64,000 nt of DNA from Herminiimonas arsenicoxydans (GCA_000026125.1 CU207211.1:2046001-2110000); one strand, 5' to 3'. Positions 53,856 to 63,330 are shown, counted from the first letter of the stretch. Notes: generated by a model not told the origin, from the sequence alone. Translations and numbers: made by a program.

Positions 53856-56387
53856 TCAGGTCTCGCGCAAAGTTTGCAGTGGCGGTTGATTCAACACATG
53901 CCGCAAGCCGACCCAGCCACCAATAAATGCACACGCCGAACCGATGCCCACACCTGCCAGCCACACCACAGGACTGAACACCCAGGCGAAGTCGAAGACG
54001 AAATGCGCCAGGCTCCAGCCAACTGCGGTAGCGCCCGTCGCGGCAAGAAAACCCGCCAGCCCGCCAACCAGAAGAAACTCTATCCATTGCGAGTGCGACA
54101 ATTGCTTGCGCGTCGCACCGAGCGCCCGCAACAAACCCGCCTCGCGCATACGCTCATCCTGCGAACCCACCAGCGCAGCGTATAAAACCAGCATGCCGGA
54201 TGCCAGCGTGAAGAGGAACAGGAATTCGACTGCCGACACCACCTGGTCAACGACTTCCTGTATCTGCTTCAGCACGCTGCCTATATCGACCACCGTCAGA
54301 TTCGGGAAGTCGCGTGTCAGCTGGTTTTCCCACTTGACATCCGCTGCCGGCAAATGAAAGGCCGTAATCCAGCTTTGCGGCATATCCTTCATCACCGCAG
54401 GATTGATGATGACAAAGAAATTCACCCGCATCGAGCCCCACTCCAGCTTGCGCAGGCTGGTGACAGGCACATCCACCGTTTCACCGGCGATCTCGAACTT
54501 CAGGTGGTCGCCAAGTTTCAACTTCAGCGTCTTTGCCAAACCCTCCTCCACCGAGGCTTCGGGCTTGCTGTCGTCGTACCAGCGTCCGGCAGTAATTTCA
54601 TTCTGCTCCGGTATGTCCCGCATGGTGGACAGATTGAATTCGCGATCAACCAGGCGCTTGGCGCGATCTTCAATAAAGGTTTCACCGGTAATCGGCACAT
54701 CGTTAATCGCCAGCAAGCGGCCGCGTATCATCGGATACAGATCGTTGCCGCTGATTTTATGCTGCGCCAGACGCGCTTCGAACTGCGTTTTCTGATCCGG
54801 CTGGATATTGATGACGAAACGGTTCGGTGCATCGGGCGGCGTCGCGTTACGCCATGCACTGACCAGATCGCCCCGTATCACCGTCAGCAGCAACAAGGCC
54901 ATCAGGCCTAATGCCAGTGCGACGACCTGCACCACCGTCGCGCCAGGCCGGCGCTGCAACGCCGTCACGGCAAAGCGCCAGCTCGGATGGGCGATCGCGC
55001 CCCGCAAGGACTGCAGCGACTTCAAGGCCAGCCAGCTGATCAAGGCAAAAACAGCGAGCCCGCCCAGGAAGCCGACAGCCGTCAGCAAACCGAGCTTTAC
55101 ATTACCTGCCTGCCACAACAGCAAACCGATGAAGGTCAGCAAGCCCAGCACATAGGTCGCCACCGTAATCGGCTGCGGCAACTCCTGCTCGCGCCGAATC
55201 ACGCGATTGTGCGGCACGTTGCGCAATTGCAGAATCGGCGGAATGGCAAAGCCGATCAACAGCAGCAAGCCGGTTGCCAGCGCCTGCAGTGCCGGAATGA
55301 ATGAGGCTGCAGGCAATTCCTTGGTGACGAGTTTTCCCAGCCATTCAATCAGGACGAAATGCGCGGAAAAGCCGATCAGAACACCGATCACACTACCCAC
55401 CACGCCGATCAGCAGGAATTCGATCAGATACAGCGCCGTCACCTGATTTTGCGTCATGCCCAGGCAACGCAGCATCGCGCAGGCATTGACATGGCGCACC
55501 ATGAAGCGCCGTGCCGCCATCGCGACGGCAACTGCGGCCAGCATTGCCGACAGCAAACCTACCAGCGACAGAAACTGCTCTGCGCGCTCCAGCGTGGCGC
55601 GCATTTCCGGCCGGCCGGATTCCAGCGATTCGGTACGCATGCCTTTGATATTCTGGGTATCGATGGCAGCCTGCACCTTTTGATCGAAAGCCTTTACATC
55701 GGCCGGCTTGCCGGCAAGCAGCAAGCGATAGCTGACACGCGAACCGTTTTGTACCAGATTGGTTGCAGCCAGATCGGCTTGCGACAGCATCACGCGCGGT
55801 GCAAAGTTCATGAAGCCGGCGCCGCGATCCGGTTCAAAAGTCAGGACTTTGGCAATCGTGAAAACCTTGTCGCCCAGCTTCAGCGGACTGCCCACTGTCA
55901 CATGCAGACTATCCAGAATAGCGGCGTCGACCCACACCGTTCCGGCGGCAGGAATTGAATCGGTAACTACACCATCACTCTCGGGCTGTTCCGACACCTT
56001 GACCTTGCCGCGCAATGGATAACCATTGCTGACTGCCTTGATGGATGCCAGCCTGGACACGGTTTGTTCACCCTCGCCGGCAATGGCCATGCTGGGAAAA
56101 ACAACCGTTTCAGCCAGTTCCAGGCCGCGCTGCTTCGCGTCATTACGCAAGGCCGCTGCAATCGGTTCATCCGCTCGAATCACCATATCCGCGCCCAGCA
56201 ATTGATGGGCATCGCGATTCAAGCCGGTACGCATGCGATCGACAAAGAAACCGACCGACGACAAGGCCGCCACCGCCACGATCAGCGCCACCAGCAGGAA
56301 GCGCAGTTCGCCGGCACGCCAATCGCGCTGCGTCATACGAAAAGATTGAACAAACATCAAGGCATTCGCTTTCTGGATATGCTGCAT
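53856..56387 (-). CDS. Large FtsX-family ABC transporter permease
   Basis: Inner-membrane protein of 843 residues with the duplicated FtsX/MacB-type permease plan: one N-terminal TM helix (FLLVALIVAVAALSSVGFFV), a large periplasmic domain, then grouped TM helices around 270-480 and 715-830. It resembles the YbbP permease, which usually has a YbbA ATPase beside it; no ATPase gene is adjacent here. The substrate is unknown, with a lipoprotein or lipid role often inferred. The start may be the ATG at 56387 or the one at 56357 (MFVQSFRM). Confidence 0.88.
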   Translation of the reverse strand: MQHIQKANALMFVQSFRMTQRDWRAGELRFLLVALIVAVAALSSVGFFVDRMRTGLNRDAHQLLGADMVIRADEPIAAALRNDAKQRGLELAETVVFPSMAIAGEGEQTVSRLASIKAVSNGYPLRGKVKVSEQPESDGVVTDSIPAAGTVWVDAAILDSLHVTVGSPLKLGDKVFTIAKVLTFEPDRGAGFMNFAPRVMLSQADLAATNLVQNGSRVSYRLLLAGKPADVKAFDQKVQAAIDTQNIKGMRTESLESGRPEMRATLERAEQFLSLVGLLSAMLAAVAVAMAARRFMVRHVNACAMLRCLGMTQNQVTALYLIEFLLIGVVGSVIGVLIGFSAHFVLIEWLGKLVTKELPAASFIPALQALATGLLLLIGFAIPPILQLRNVPHNRVIRREQELPQPITVATYVLGLLTFIGLLLWQAGNVKLGLLTAVGFLGGLAVFALISWLALKSLQSLRGAIAHPSWRFAVTALQRRPGATVVQVVALALGLMALLLLTVIRGDLVSAWRNATPPDAPNRFVINIQPDQKTQFEARLAQHKISGNDLYPMIRGRLLAINDVPITGETFIEDRAKRLVDREFNLSTMRDIPEQNEITAGRWYDDSKPEASVEEGLAKTLKLKLGDHLKFEIAGETVDVPVTSLRKLEWGSMRVNFFVIINPAVMKDMPQSWITAFHLPAADVKWENQLTRDFPNLTVVDIGSVLKQIQEVVDQVVSAVEFLFLFTLASGMLVLYAALVGSQDERMREAGLLRALGATRKQLSHSQWIEFLLVGGLAGFLAATGATAVGWSLAHFVFDFAWVFSPVVWLAGVGIGSACAFIGGWVGLRHVLNQPPLQTLRET

Positions 56388-56790
56388 TCAGCTTCTCATG
56401 AAGCGAGGCAGACACGGGAAATGAATCTAGGAAAAACAAGCACGTACAAGATTAGCGCAAAAATACCGGTGTCGCAGATGCTGCAAAAAACGCATCCGGC
56501 TGAGGAAGATATTTTTGTTTGAGCTCGGTGTCAATGAAGACGGCCCTGACACTGTTGCACATGAGATCTTTGCAAACGAAAAGTCTTATTCTACGTGACC
56601 CCTGATGCGGGCCGGCATTCTGCGCATTGATGGAAGGCAATTGGAATCTTTGTCAGATACCCCGGTCAGTATTATATTGAAAACGGAGCGTCAATTCTCA
56701 TGCTCCCCGCTCGCATATTTAATCAGCAATACGGGACAGCAAGGCGTTTTTCAACGCAGGCGACAAGAAACAGCAGGAAGAGGAAAGCGA
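56388..56790. other. 403-bp divergent region without a supported gene
   Basis: Between the ABC permease gene and the gene at 56791. A short minus-strand frame (56452-56640) has unlikely composition. TATTAT near 56670 may belong to the promoter of the downstream gene. Confidence 0.4.
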
Positions 56791-57075
56791 ATGACATTCC
56801 ACAAGAACCAGTTCGGCGTACCGCAGTATCCTTACGACGACGCCCGCAGATTATTTGTACTGGCTTCCGCCATCGATTTGCTGGAACACCCGACCGCTAC
56901 CGCGATCGACGATCTGACCGGCATCGACAAGAAGATCATAGACAGCGAGGTCGACAAGTTGCGCGAACAATACGGCATGGTCATCCATAAGTTCGGCGAG
57001 ACCTATCGTATTGAATCGTGGGGGGAGGTTCTGAATAAAGCGGGCGTTGCCAAGGTAATGAAGCCGGAAGATTAA
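56791..57075 (+). CDS. Small winged-helix-like protein
   Basis: Protein of 94 residues that I do not recognise by name. The pattern LFVLASAIDLLEHPTATAID followed by DLTGIDKKIIDSEVDKLREQ and YGMVIHKFGETYRIESWG reads as a MarR/winged-helix-like fold (helix, helix-turn-helix, short wing). The ATG at 56791 has GGAAGAGGAAAG upstream; the frame extends farther upstream but with no conserved-looking sequence. It ends 24 bp before the RES gene 3' end (convergent). It may bind DNA; no target is evident. Confidence 0.75.
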   Translation: MTFHKNQFGVPQYPYDDARRLFVLASAIDLLEHPTATAIDDLTGIDKKIIDSEVDKLREQYGMVIHKFGETYRIESWGEVLNKAGVAKVMKPED

Positions 57076-57099
57076 CCATCCGCCGCTGCCGCTGAAAAT

Positions 57100-57789
57100 T
57101 CAAAGAGTGATGACCCGAACTTCGGGATGCGGCGTGCCGGACCAGGTAAGTTGATACGCCATGCCGCGCCGCACATTGCCCACCAGTGCGGGGCGAAAGC
57201 AGGCCAGATTGGTCCCGCCAGCGTGCCGGACGCTGGGATAAATGACTCCCAGCGATCCCTCTTCCAGCAATTGCATCGCCAGTTTTTGCGAAGCGACATA
57301 GCTGTCAGGCGCCAGGCATTTTGCATAACGACCAGCACCACGCAGATCGTGGAACTCACTGTTGAAATCCGCCAGCAGATTCTGATAGCGCACGCTATCG
57401 TCGAAACGATCGATCTCGTGATATTCCACCGTCTTGTGGAAAATGATTTCGTCGAGCGCAGTCTCGATATCGAAGCCGCAATACCAGGCGCCGCGTTCAT
57501 CGCTGTTGAAGCGGCTGCCTTCCGGCCGCGCATACGCAAATGCTGCGTTAATGATGCGAAAATTCGGCACGCCAAATACCAGTTCGTCCACGCCGATTCC
57601 GCTTGCGCGTCCATGCTCGGCAATCAGCCTTTCATTACTGGCATTATCGAGCTCAAAGATATCCGCCAGATGCGCATCACTGTCTGACAGAGGAACCAGC
57701 ACCGAATCCTCGCTACCGACAAAGCGCGATGGAATCAGCCGGCAAGTATCGAACTGGCGCAAGGGCACTATCGGCAAGGCAGCCTTCAT
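57100..57789 (-). CDS. RES-domain toxin (NAD+-degrading)
   Basis: Toxin of a type II toxin-antitoxin pair, 229 residues. The RES domain is named for Arg, Glu and Ser residues; visible equivalents are RLIPSRF at residues 17-23, RFNSDERGAWYCGFDIETALDE with conserved Arg/Glu residues near 105-125, and the C-terminal GVIYPSVRHAGGTNLACFRP. Known RES toxins are NAD+ phosphorylases that deplete NAD+. I chose the ATG at 57789, whose A is the last base of the antitoxin stop (TAATG), so translation is coupled; a longer frame runs through the antitoxin. Confidence 0.88.
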   Translation of the reverse strand: MKAALPIVPLRQFDTCRLIPSRFVGSEDSVLVPLSDSDAHLADIFELDNASNERLIAEHGRASGIGVDELVFGVPNFRIINAAFAYARPEGSRFNSDERGAWYCGFDIETALDEIIFHKTVEYHEIDRFDDSVRYQNLLADFNSEFHDLRGAGRYAKCLAPDSYVASQKLAMQLLEEGSLGVIYPSVRHAGGTNLACFRPALVGNVRRGMAYQLTWSGTPHPEVRVITL

Positions 57790-58226
57790 TACAATCCGCC
57801 ACGGCGGGCATCGAGCAATTTCCGCACGGTCTGCATCCCCAGCAAGCCGCCCGCCTGCATGTAAGCCAGCGGTGTCTGGCCGGAAAAAATAACATTCTTG
57901 TTGGCCAGGTTCACCCATTCATCGGCCAGCTTGTCGCCATACAGGATGTGCAAGGCCTTGTAGATCCCGATCAGATACGAAATACGGGTAATGCGATCGA
58001 CTTCGAGCACACGATCCGGATTCTTTTTCCATTCATAGAACGCACTGCTCGACAGCCCGCCCAGCAACTCGCGCGCATCTTCATCGCGCACCTTCCAGGC
58101 TTCTACAAGGCGAAAGAACCCTTTCAGCGCAGAACGGGACAGACGCTCCCGCTCCGACTTCACATTCAAGTCAACCAGCCCGGCCGGTTCAAATCGGCTT
58201 TTCGGATACGTGTATGCAGCGCTCAT
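57789..58226 (-). CDS. Xre/MbcA/ParS-type antitoxin
   Basis: Antitoxin partner of the RES toxin, 145 residues. An N-terminal Xre-like helix-turn-helix (SALKGFFRLVEAWKVRDEDA, GLSSSAFYEWKKNPDRVLEV, RISYLIGIYKALHILYG) is followed by the DUF2384 toxin-binding domain (ADEWVNLANKNVIFSGQTPL, GLLGMQTVRKLLDARRG). The ATG at 58226 has GGAGG upstream; earlier in-frame ATGs would read through the operator. It probably represses its own promoter. Confidence 0.9.
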   Translation of the reverse strand: MSAAYTYPKSRFEPAGLVDLNVKSERERLSRSALKGFFRLVEAWKVRDEDARELLGGLSSSAFYEWKKNPDRVLEVDRITRISYLIGIYKALHILYGDKLADEWVNLANKNVIFSGQTPLAYMQAGGLLGMQTVRKLLDARRGGL

Positions 58227-58239
58227 ATTTCCTCCGTTT

Positions 58240-58259
58240 ATGGACATAATATACTCCAT
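58240..58259. promoter_or_regulatory. Operator palindrome in the Xre-RES promoter
   Basis: ATGGA (58240-58244) and TCCAT (58255-58259) flank an AT-rich core that, on the minus strand, contains the possible -10 box TATTAT. It lies 14 bp before the antitoxin start and is the expected autoregulatory site. Confidence 0.6.
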
Positions 58260-58375
58260 TTAAGGTAATTCAAGAATGAGCACAAGGCTATACGGCTTTT
58301 TGCTGCCAGCTTAAGAAACATTTAAGTTTGCTCTCCTAAGCTTCCGGCATTCAATAGCCAAATGACGAGGTTGCG

Positions 58376-59092
58376 ATGAACGAGCAAAGCGAATTCAAGG
58401 TGCGCGGAGCACCATCTGGCTTCGCCCTCGGTCTCGGCGTAGCGGCTGTCAGTCATGCCAAAGCAAGGACAGGATTGAAAATCCTGCTGGGTTTCATTTT
58501 TCCGCTGATACTTTTTTTTGCACTCGCTACAGACATTGGGCACGGCAAAATTTATCCGTTTGACCACTCTTTTCTATTGATGCTGCATGCACATGCCACG
58601 CCATTTCTGGATCGATGGGCGTTAGGTATCTCTGCTGTCATCAGCGTATTCAGTTTTCTTGTTCTGATATATCTATGTTGCCGGCGCTTGTGGCACACCG
58701 CCTTGTTCTGGTTACTTGCTGTCGGCGGCTCGTCTGTTCTCAACTTCATCGCCAAAAATGTCATTCAGCGCAGCCGGCCTGACTTGTGGGCGCTCGTATC
58801 ACCCCAATCCAACTTCAGTTTTCCCAGCGGGCATACGACAGAAGCGATGGCCATTGCCGTCGCCATGGTCGTGTTGCTGCATGCCAGCCGGTACATCCGC
58901 GCTATCTGGATGGCAGTCTGCGCTTTTGTGCTGCTGGTCGCGCTCTGCCGCATGTACCTCGGTCTGCATTATCTATCTGACATCGTCGGTAGTTGCCTCT
59001 TGGCACTGACATGGGTAGTCGGACTGAGCATCCTGTTCGATGTCTACGGCCGGACATCGCAGGGTTCGCCGGTTCTATGGCTGGATCGCTGA
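58376..59092 (+). CDS. PAP2-family membrane phosphatase
   Basis: Integral membrane lipid phosphatase of 238 residues. The three PAP2 motifs are present: K-x6-RP as KNVIQRSRP near residue 127, PSGH in FSFPSGHTTEAM near residue 150, and SR-x5-H-x3-D as CRMYLGLHYLSD near residue 195, with Cys in place of the usual Ser. About six hydrophobic segments surround them. Likely substrates are undecaprenyl pyrophosphate or phosphatidylglycerophosphate, or lipid A phosphates given the neighbours. It is 114 bp upstream of the PmrA-like gene. Confidence 0.9.
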   Translation: MNEQSEFKVRGAPSGFALGLGVAAVSHAKARTGLKILLGFIFPLILFFALATDIGHGKIYPFDHSFLLMLHAHATPFLDRWALGISAVISVFSFLVLIYLCCRRLWHTALFWLLAVGGSSVLNFIAKNVIQRSRPDLWALVSPQSNFSFPSGHTTEAMAIAVAMVVLLHASRYIRAIWMAVCAFVLLVALCRMYLGLHYLSDIVGSCLLALTWVVGLSILFDVYGRTSQGSPVLWLDR

Positions 59093-59206
59093 AAAAATTG
59101 TTGCCGGATTGCCTTATTCACTCTTTCTTAACGTAGCTGTCGCTAGCCTGTCGCCATCAGACAGCCTTGATACGCTAGGTTTGATCTGGGCAAACCGGAG
59201 CATGGC

Positions 59207-59869
59207 ATGCGCGTTTTACTGATAGAAGACGATCCGATGATAGGCGAAAGTCTGGAAGAAGGACTACGCAAAGAACAATACGCAGTTGACTGGGTCAGGG
59301 ACGGCCACGCTGCCGAACTCGCCATCTGCTCTCACACTTATGACATCGTGTTGCTGGACCTGGGCCTGCCGGGCAAACAGGGGCTCGCCGTACTGACCAA
59401 CTATCGTCGCAAGCACGGTGAGGCTGCCGTTCTGATCATTTCGGCCCGCGATGCCACTGCCATGCGCGTGCAGGGGCTGGATAGCGGCGCCGACGACTAT
59501 CTGGTCAAGCCCTTTGACCTGGATGAACTGTTCGCCAGAATGCGCGCCTTGCTGAGACGCCGCTCGGGTCGTGTCAGCTCCGAACTGATATACCGCGAAC
59601 TGACCATGAATCCGGCCACGCATGAGGCCGCCTTCAACGGTGCATCGGTACATTTTTCGGCGCGCGAATTTGCGCTGCTGCTGGCACTGATAGACCCACC
59701 GGGCCGCGTCATGTCGCGAACCCAGCTGGAAGAGCGCCTGTATGGCTGGAATGAGGAAATAGAAAGCAATACCATTGAAGTTTACATACACGGCTTGCGC
59801 AAAAAGCTGGGGACGGATTTCATTAAGAACGTGCGTGGCGTCGGCTACAAGATCGGGTTGCCGTCATGA
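59207..59869 (+). CDS. OmpR-family response regulator (PmrA/QseB-like)
   Basis: Cytoplasmic DNA-binding response regulator of 220 residues. The receiver domain has the acidic pocket LLIEDDP, the phosphorylated Asp51 in DIVLLDLGLPGKQG, Ser/Thr in LIISARD, and Lys in DDYLVKPFDLDEL. A winged-helix OmpR domain follows (LTMNPATHEAAFNGA, IEVYIHGLRKKLG). GGAG precedes the ATG. Its TGA overlaps the sensor kinase ATG. The closest families are PmrA/BasR and QseB. Confidence 0.94.
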   Translation: MRVLLIEDDPMIGESLEEGLRKEQYAVDWVRDGHAAELAICSHTYDIVLLDLGLPGKQGLAVLTNYRRKHGEAAVLIISARDATAMRVQGLDSGADDYLVKPFDLDELFARMRALLRRRSGRVSSELIYRELTMNPATHEAAFNGASVHFSAREFALLLALIDPPGRVMSRTQLEERLYGWNEEIESNTIEVYIHGLRKKLGTDFIKNVRGVGYKIGLPS

Positions 59870-61260
59870 GGACAATACAGCGACAGCTTCTTACCTATCT
59901 GTTCGGCGGCATGCTTTCCGCCACGCTGATTGCCGGGCTTGCCGTCTACGTGCAAGTACGCACCGAGATGAATGAAATGTTCGACTACCAGCTCAAGCAG
60001 ATCGCTGGCGCGCTGCCGGCACACCTCTCTGCCGGCCACGACCTGCCAATCGACGACGATCCGGACCAGGAAATATTGGTGCAGATATGGAGTACCAAGG
60101 GAGAGCTGATTTTCACCTCTGCACCAAACATCCAGCTCCAGCAAATCGAAGGTTTCGGTTTCAAGTCGCTTTCCCTGAGAGGCAAGCGTTGGCGCGTCTA
60201 TAGCGAAGCCGATCAGGACCGCATCATTCAGGTCGCACAACCCAAGGCCGTACGCAACGAAATGGCGGCATCAATGGCCTTGCGTTCGCTGCTTCCATTC
60301 CTGGTAATGATCCCTGTACTGGCACTTTTCATCTGGATCGTCGTCGGCCGCAGCCTCTACCCTCTCCACCATCTCGCAAGGGCCATCGGCCGGCGCTCGT
60401 CGAATGCACTCGAGCCCTTGCCGGGCGAACGCTATCCGCCCGAGTTGCAGCCAATGCTGGCGGCACTCAACGACTTGCTGACGCGACTGGATCAGACACT
60501 GGTGACACAACGCGCATTCGTCGCCGACGCTGCACACGAACTGCGCACACCACTGACGGCATTGAAGCTGCAACTGCAACTGGTAGAAAGGGAAAACGAC
60601 GACCGTCAGCGCGCGACAGGCTTCAGAAAGCTGCACGAGCGCCTGAATCGCGCCACCCATCTGGTGCAGCAGTTGCTGACGCTGGCACGGCATGAGTACC
60701 GCATTGCAGATCGATCGAGCCAAAAAATCGATCTGCGGCAATTGACCGCGCGCGTGGTTTCCGATTACGCGCCACAGGCAGAACACAAAGGCGTGGACCT
60801 GGGTATCGCAATCAATGACGATCAGGGTAGCGATGCCGCCATGATCACGGGTAACCAAGACAGCTTGCGCATCCTGCTCGGCAATCTGGTCGACAACGCT
60901 GTTCGCTATACCCCATCCCACGGACGTGTTGATGTAACAGTAAATACAAGTACCGCCGATCACACCGTGCTATTACGCGTCAAGGATAACGGCCCCGGCA
61001 TTCCGGTGCAGGATCAGGAGCGCGTGTTCGACCGCTTCTATCGGCGCGACGGAACCGGTGAATCAGGCAGCGGCCTCGGTCTTTTCATCGCAAAAACCAT
61101 TGCTACCCAACACGAGGCCACGATAGAACTGTCTACAGCAGACAGTAAGGGCGGGCTGATCGTCACCGTGCGATTCCCGCTCTTGTGCACAAGTCAAACC
61201 GGCTCTGTGAGCCCTGTTCCCGCAACGATCGCCAAGGCCAGCGTATCTCCTCTTACCTGA
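59866..61260 (+). CDS. Sensor histidine kinase (PmrB/QseC-like)
   Basis: Inner-membrane sensor kinase of 464 residues paired with the preceding regulator. N-terminal TM helix (LTYLFGGMLSATLIAGLAVYV), a periplasmic sensor of about 110 residues, a second TM (LLPFLVMIPVLALFIWIVV), the phosphoacceptor His in FVADAAHELRTPLTALK, then N (LVDNAVRYTP), G1 (VKDNGPGIP) and G2 (GSGLGLFIAKT) boxes. The periplasmic part has several Asp residues (HDLPIDDDPDQE), which may bind cations or peptides, by analogy with PmrB/PhoQ. Confidence 0.94.
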   Translation: MRTIQRQLLTYLFGGMLSATLIAGLAVYVQVRTEMNEMFDYQLKQIAGALPAHLSAGHDLPIDDDPDQEILVQIWSTKGELIFTSAPNIQLQQIEGFGFKSLSLRGKRWRVYSEADQDRIIQVAQPKAVRNEMAASMALRSLLPFLVMIPVLALFIWIVVGRSLYPLHHLARAIGRRSSNALEPLPGERYPPELQPMLAALNDLLTRLDQTLVTQRAFVADAAHELRTPLTALKLQLQLVERENDDRQRATGFRKLHERLNRATHLVQQLLTLARHEYRIADRSSQKIDLRQLTARVVSDYAPQAEHKGVDLGIAINDDQGSDAAMITGNQDSLRILLGNLVDNAVRYTPSHGRVDVTVNTSTADHTVLLRVKDNGPGIPVQDQERVFDRFYRRDGTGESGSGLGLFIAKTIATQHEATIELSTADSKGGLIVTVRFPLLCTSQTGSVSPVPATIAKASVSPLT

Positions 61261-61267
61261 GAACTCC

Positions 61268-62746
61268 ATGGATCAGCAAGTAGTCCCTGCATTTGAACCT
61301 CACGCAGTGCCGGCAAACCATCGAACGCGCAGCATATCGCTGCGACTATCGCAAAATTACCTGTGGTGGCTGCTGGGCACTGCACTCGCGCTGCTGGCAT
61401 ATCGTATCGGCCTGATGCTGGTGCTGCCGCTGGCCGACACGACCGAAGCACGCTACGGCGAGATCGCCAGACTGACTGTCAGCAACGGCTTCTGGTTGAT
61501 GCCGCACATCGATCCGCACACGCCCTTCTTTGCCAAGCCACCGCTGTCCACATGGCTCAGTGCGGTCTCGATGATGCTCTTCGGCGTCAACGAATTTGCC
61601 GCGCGTCTGCCGGCGCTGCTGGCATCGCTTGCTGCGCTATGGCTTGCATGGGCATTTGCAGCCGAATTGCAGATCCGGCAACGCTGGCTGGTGGCGCCGG
61701 TGCTTGCCAGCTCCCCTTTGTTTTTTCTCTGTGCAGGAGCCGTGATGACGGATGCAGTGCAACTGATGCTGATCAGTGCCGCACTATATTTTGCATGGCG
61801 TGCACTCAAAGCGACGGCCGACCGGCAGGCAGGACGGCGCTGGCGCCTGGCTTTCTGGTCGATGGTCGGATTGGGCGCCCTTTGCAAGGGATTGGCCACA
61901 TGGGCATTGATCGGCCTGCCGCTCCTTGCCTACGTCCTCATCGAAAGACGTCCGCTACAAATATTCAAGGATATTTTCGACTGGGCAGGCGTCGTCATTG
62001 CGTTCGGCATTTTCATGCCCTGGTATATCGCGGCGGAATATTACAATCCCGGTTTCATTAATTACTTCATCGTCGGCGAACATTTCTCGCGCTTCCTGGT
62101 GCCGGGATGGAAAGGCGATCGCTACGGTATAGCGCAACGGCAACCGTTAGGAGCAATCTGGGTATTCTGGGTCATCGGAATATTGCCGTGGATAGGCATA
62201 TTTGCGACTGAAATGTTCCGGATATTTTTCAAACACCGCAAGGAGTTGCAGCCCGTAGAGCGTTTCTTGTGGTGCGCGACACTCGCACCGCTGCTGTTTT
62301 TCACATTCAGCAGCAATATCATCTGGACTTACGGGTTGACTGCCGCCTTGCCGTTTGCAGTGCTGGCTGCACGCTGGCTCGATAATGCCCCCAAACCAAC
62401 ACTGCGCCGCACGAGCATTGCCGTGCTTGCCATTACGCTGCTATCAATCATCTGCGGCCCTGTCATTATCAGCAACGCCAGCAACAATTCGGATCGCGAC
62501 CTGATCGCCGCATACCATCATGCAAGCAAGCACAGCGGCACCGAATTGCTGTATCGCACACCGCCTGCGTATTCTTCCATCTACTACACGAAAGGAACGC
62601 TGGAGTACCCGCCTGACCCCACGCGTCCGCACGATGCTCACAAAACATATGTCGTGATTGACCGTAAAGATGTCCAGATGCAATCGATCAACCCGAGCCG
62701 GATTTTATTTACGGGAAAATTTCGCGCTTTAATCGCACCGGAATAA
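61268..62746 (+). CDS. arnT: ArnT-like lipid A aminoarabinose transferase (GT83)
   Basis: Polytopic inner-membrane glycosyltransferase of 492 residues, GT-C fold. TTEARYGEIARLTVSNGFWLMP (the conserved acidic start of the first periplasmic loop) and FFAKPPLSTWLSAVSM are signatures of the ArnT/PMT family, followed by many TM helices (about 10-12) and a small C-terminal soluble region. ArnT moves 4-amino-4-deoxyarabinose to lipid A. It follows the PmrAB-like pair by 7 bp, so likely forms a polymyxin-response operon; no other arn genes are visible here. Another sugar donor is possible. Confidence 0.8.
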   Translation: MDQQVVPAFEPHAVPANHRTRSISLRLSQNYLWWLLGTALALLAYRIGLMLVLPLADTTEARYGEIARLTVSNGFWLMPHIDPHTPFFAKPPLSTWLSAVSMMLFGVNEFAARLPALLASLAALWLAWAFAAELQIRQRWLVAPVLASSPLFFLCAGAVMTDAVQLMLISAALYFAWRALKATADRQAGRRWRLAFWSMVGLGALCKGLATWALIGLPLLAYVLIERRPLQIFKDIFDWAGVVIAFGIFMPWYIAAEYYNPGFINYFIVGEHFSRFLVPGWKGDRYGIAQRQPLGAIWVFWVIGILPWIGIFATEMFRIFFKHRKELQPVERFLWCATLAPLLFFTFSSNIIWTYGLTAALPFAVLAARWLDNAPKPTLRRTSIAVLAITLLSIICGPVIISNASNNSDRDLIAAYHHASKHSGTELLYRTPPAYSSIYYTKGTLEYPPDPTRPHDAHKTYVVIDRKDVQMQSINPSRILFTGKFRALIAPE

Positions 62747-62796
62747 AAACCGCTTGAGGTGCACTATGTGCCGCCATTGACTGCGGCTGGCTCGCG

Positions 62797-63024
62797 CTAT
62801 TGGTTGCCGACCAGTTTCCTGTCTATGTACAAGCGCCCCTGCCGCAATGCATGCAAGGCCGCCTCCTCGGAAGAATCGAATATTGCATCGGTCACGCTGA
62901 TGCTGACTCCGGGAATACCGTGCTGCGCGATATGAAAGCTGCCTACCCACTTGCCGGTGTCGTGCTTTTCACTGGTGCCGTGGACAGAATAACCGTGATG
63001 CTGCTCAACATCTGTATGGCTCAT
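62797..63024 (-). CDS. Small conserved-looking protein, unknown function
   Basis: Protein of 75 residues, not recognised. It opens with a His-rich, polar stretch (SHTDVEQHHGYSVHGTSEKH) and then has a core GKWVGSFHIAQHGIPGVSIS with alternating hydrophobic residues, ending in AALHALRQGRLYIDRKLV, which suggests a small beta-then-helix domain. The ATG at 63024 has GGCGAGGAG upstream. It points away from the arnT 3' end (convergent). Confidence 0.65.
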   Translation of the reverse strand: MSHTDVEQHHGYSVHGTSEKHDTGKWVGSFHIAQHGIPGVSISVTDAIFDSSEEAALHALRQGRLYIDRKLVGNQ

Positions 63025-63252
63025 GATAACTCCTCGCCGTTACTTGAAATTGCGCCAACTGCTTCAGCCTACTCGCATTTTTACGGTTGCGTGTTGCGTC
63101 TGAACACTGCAAACAAGCCGCAGCATTCAAGAACCACGTCCTCGTCTGATCGCTGAACCAGTTGGCGGCAATTGGGAACAATTTTGATGAGATGAAAATA
63201 GACGCGTGAACATGCGCGTCTGTTACGTGTAAATTTTGTAGATTGGCAATTA

Positions 63253-63290
63253 AAAAGAAGCGCAAGACAAACTCGTCTTGCGCTTCTTTT
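63253..63290. terminator. Strong bidirectional terminator
   Basis: AAAAGAAGCGCAAGAC (63253-63268) pairs perfectly with GTCTTGCGCTTCTTTT (63275-63290) around AAACTC, and T-runs follow on both sides. It lies just downstream of the small gene at 63331 (minus strand). Confidence 0.92.
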
Positions 63291-63330
63291 ATTTTTACCG
63301 AATCTGCCGCAGGCAAGCTACGGAATTTAT

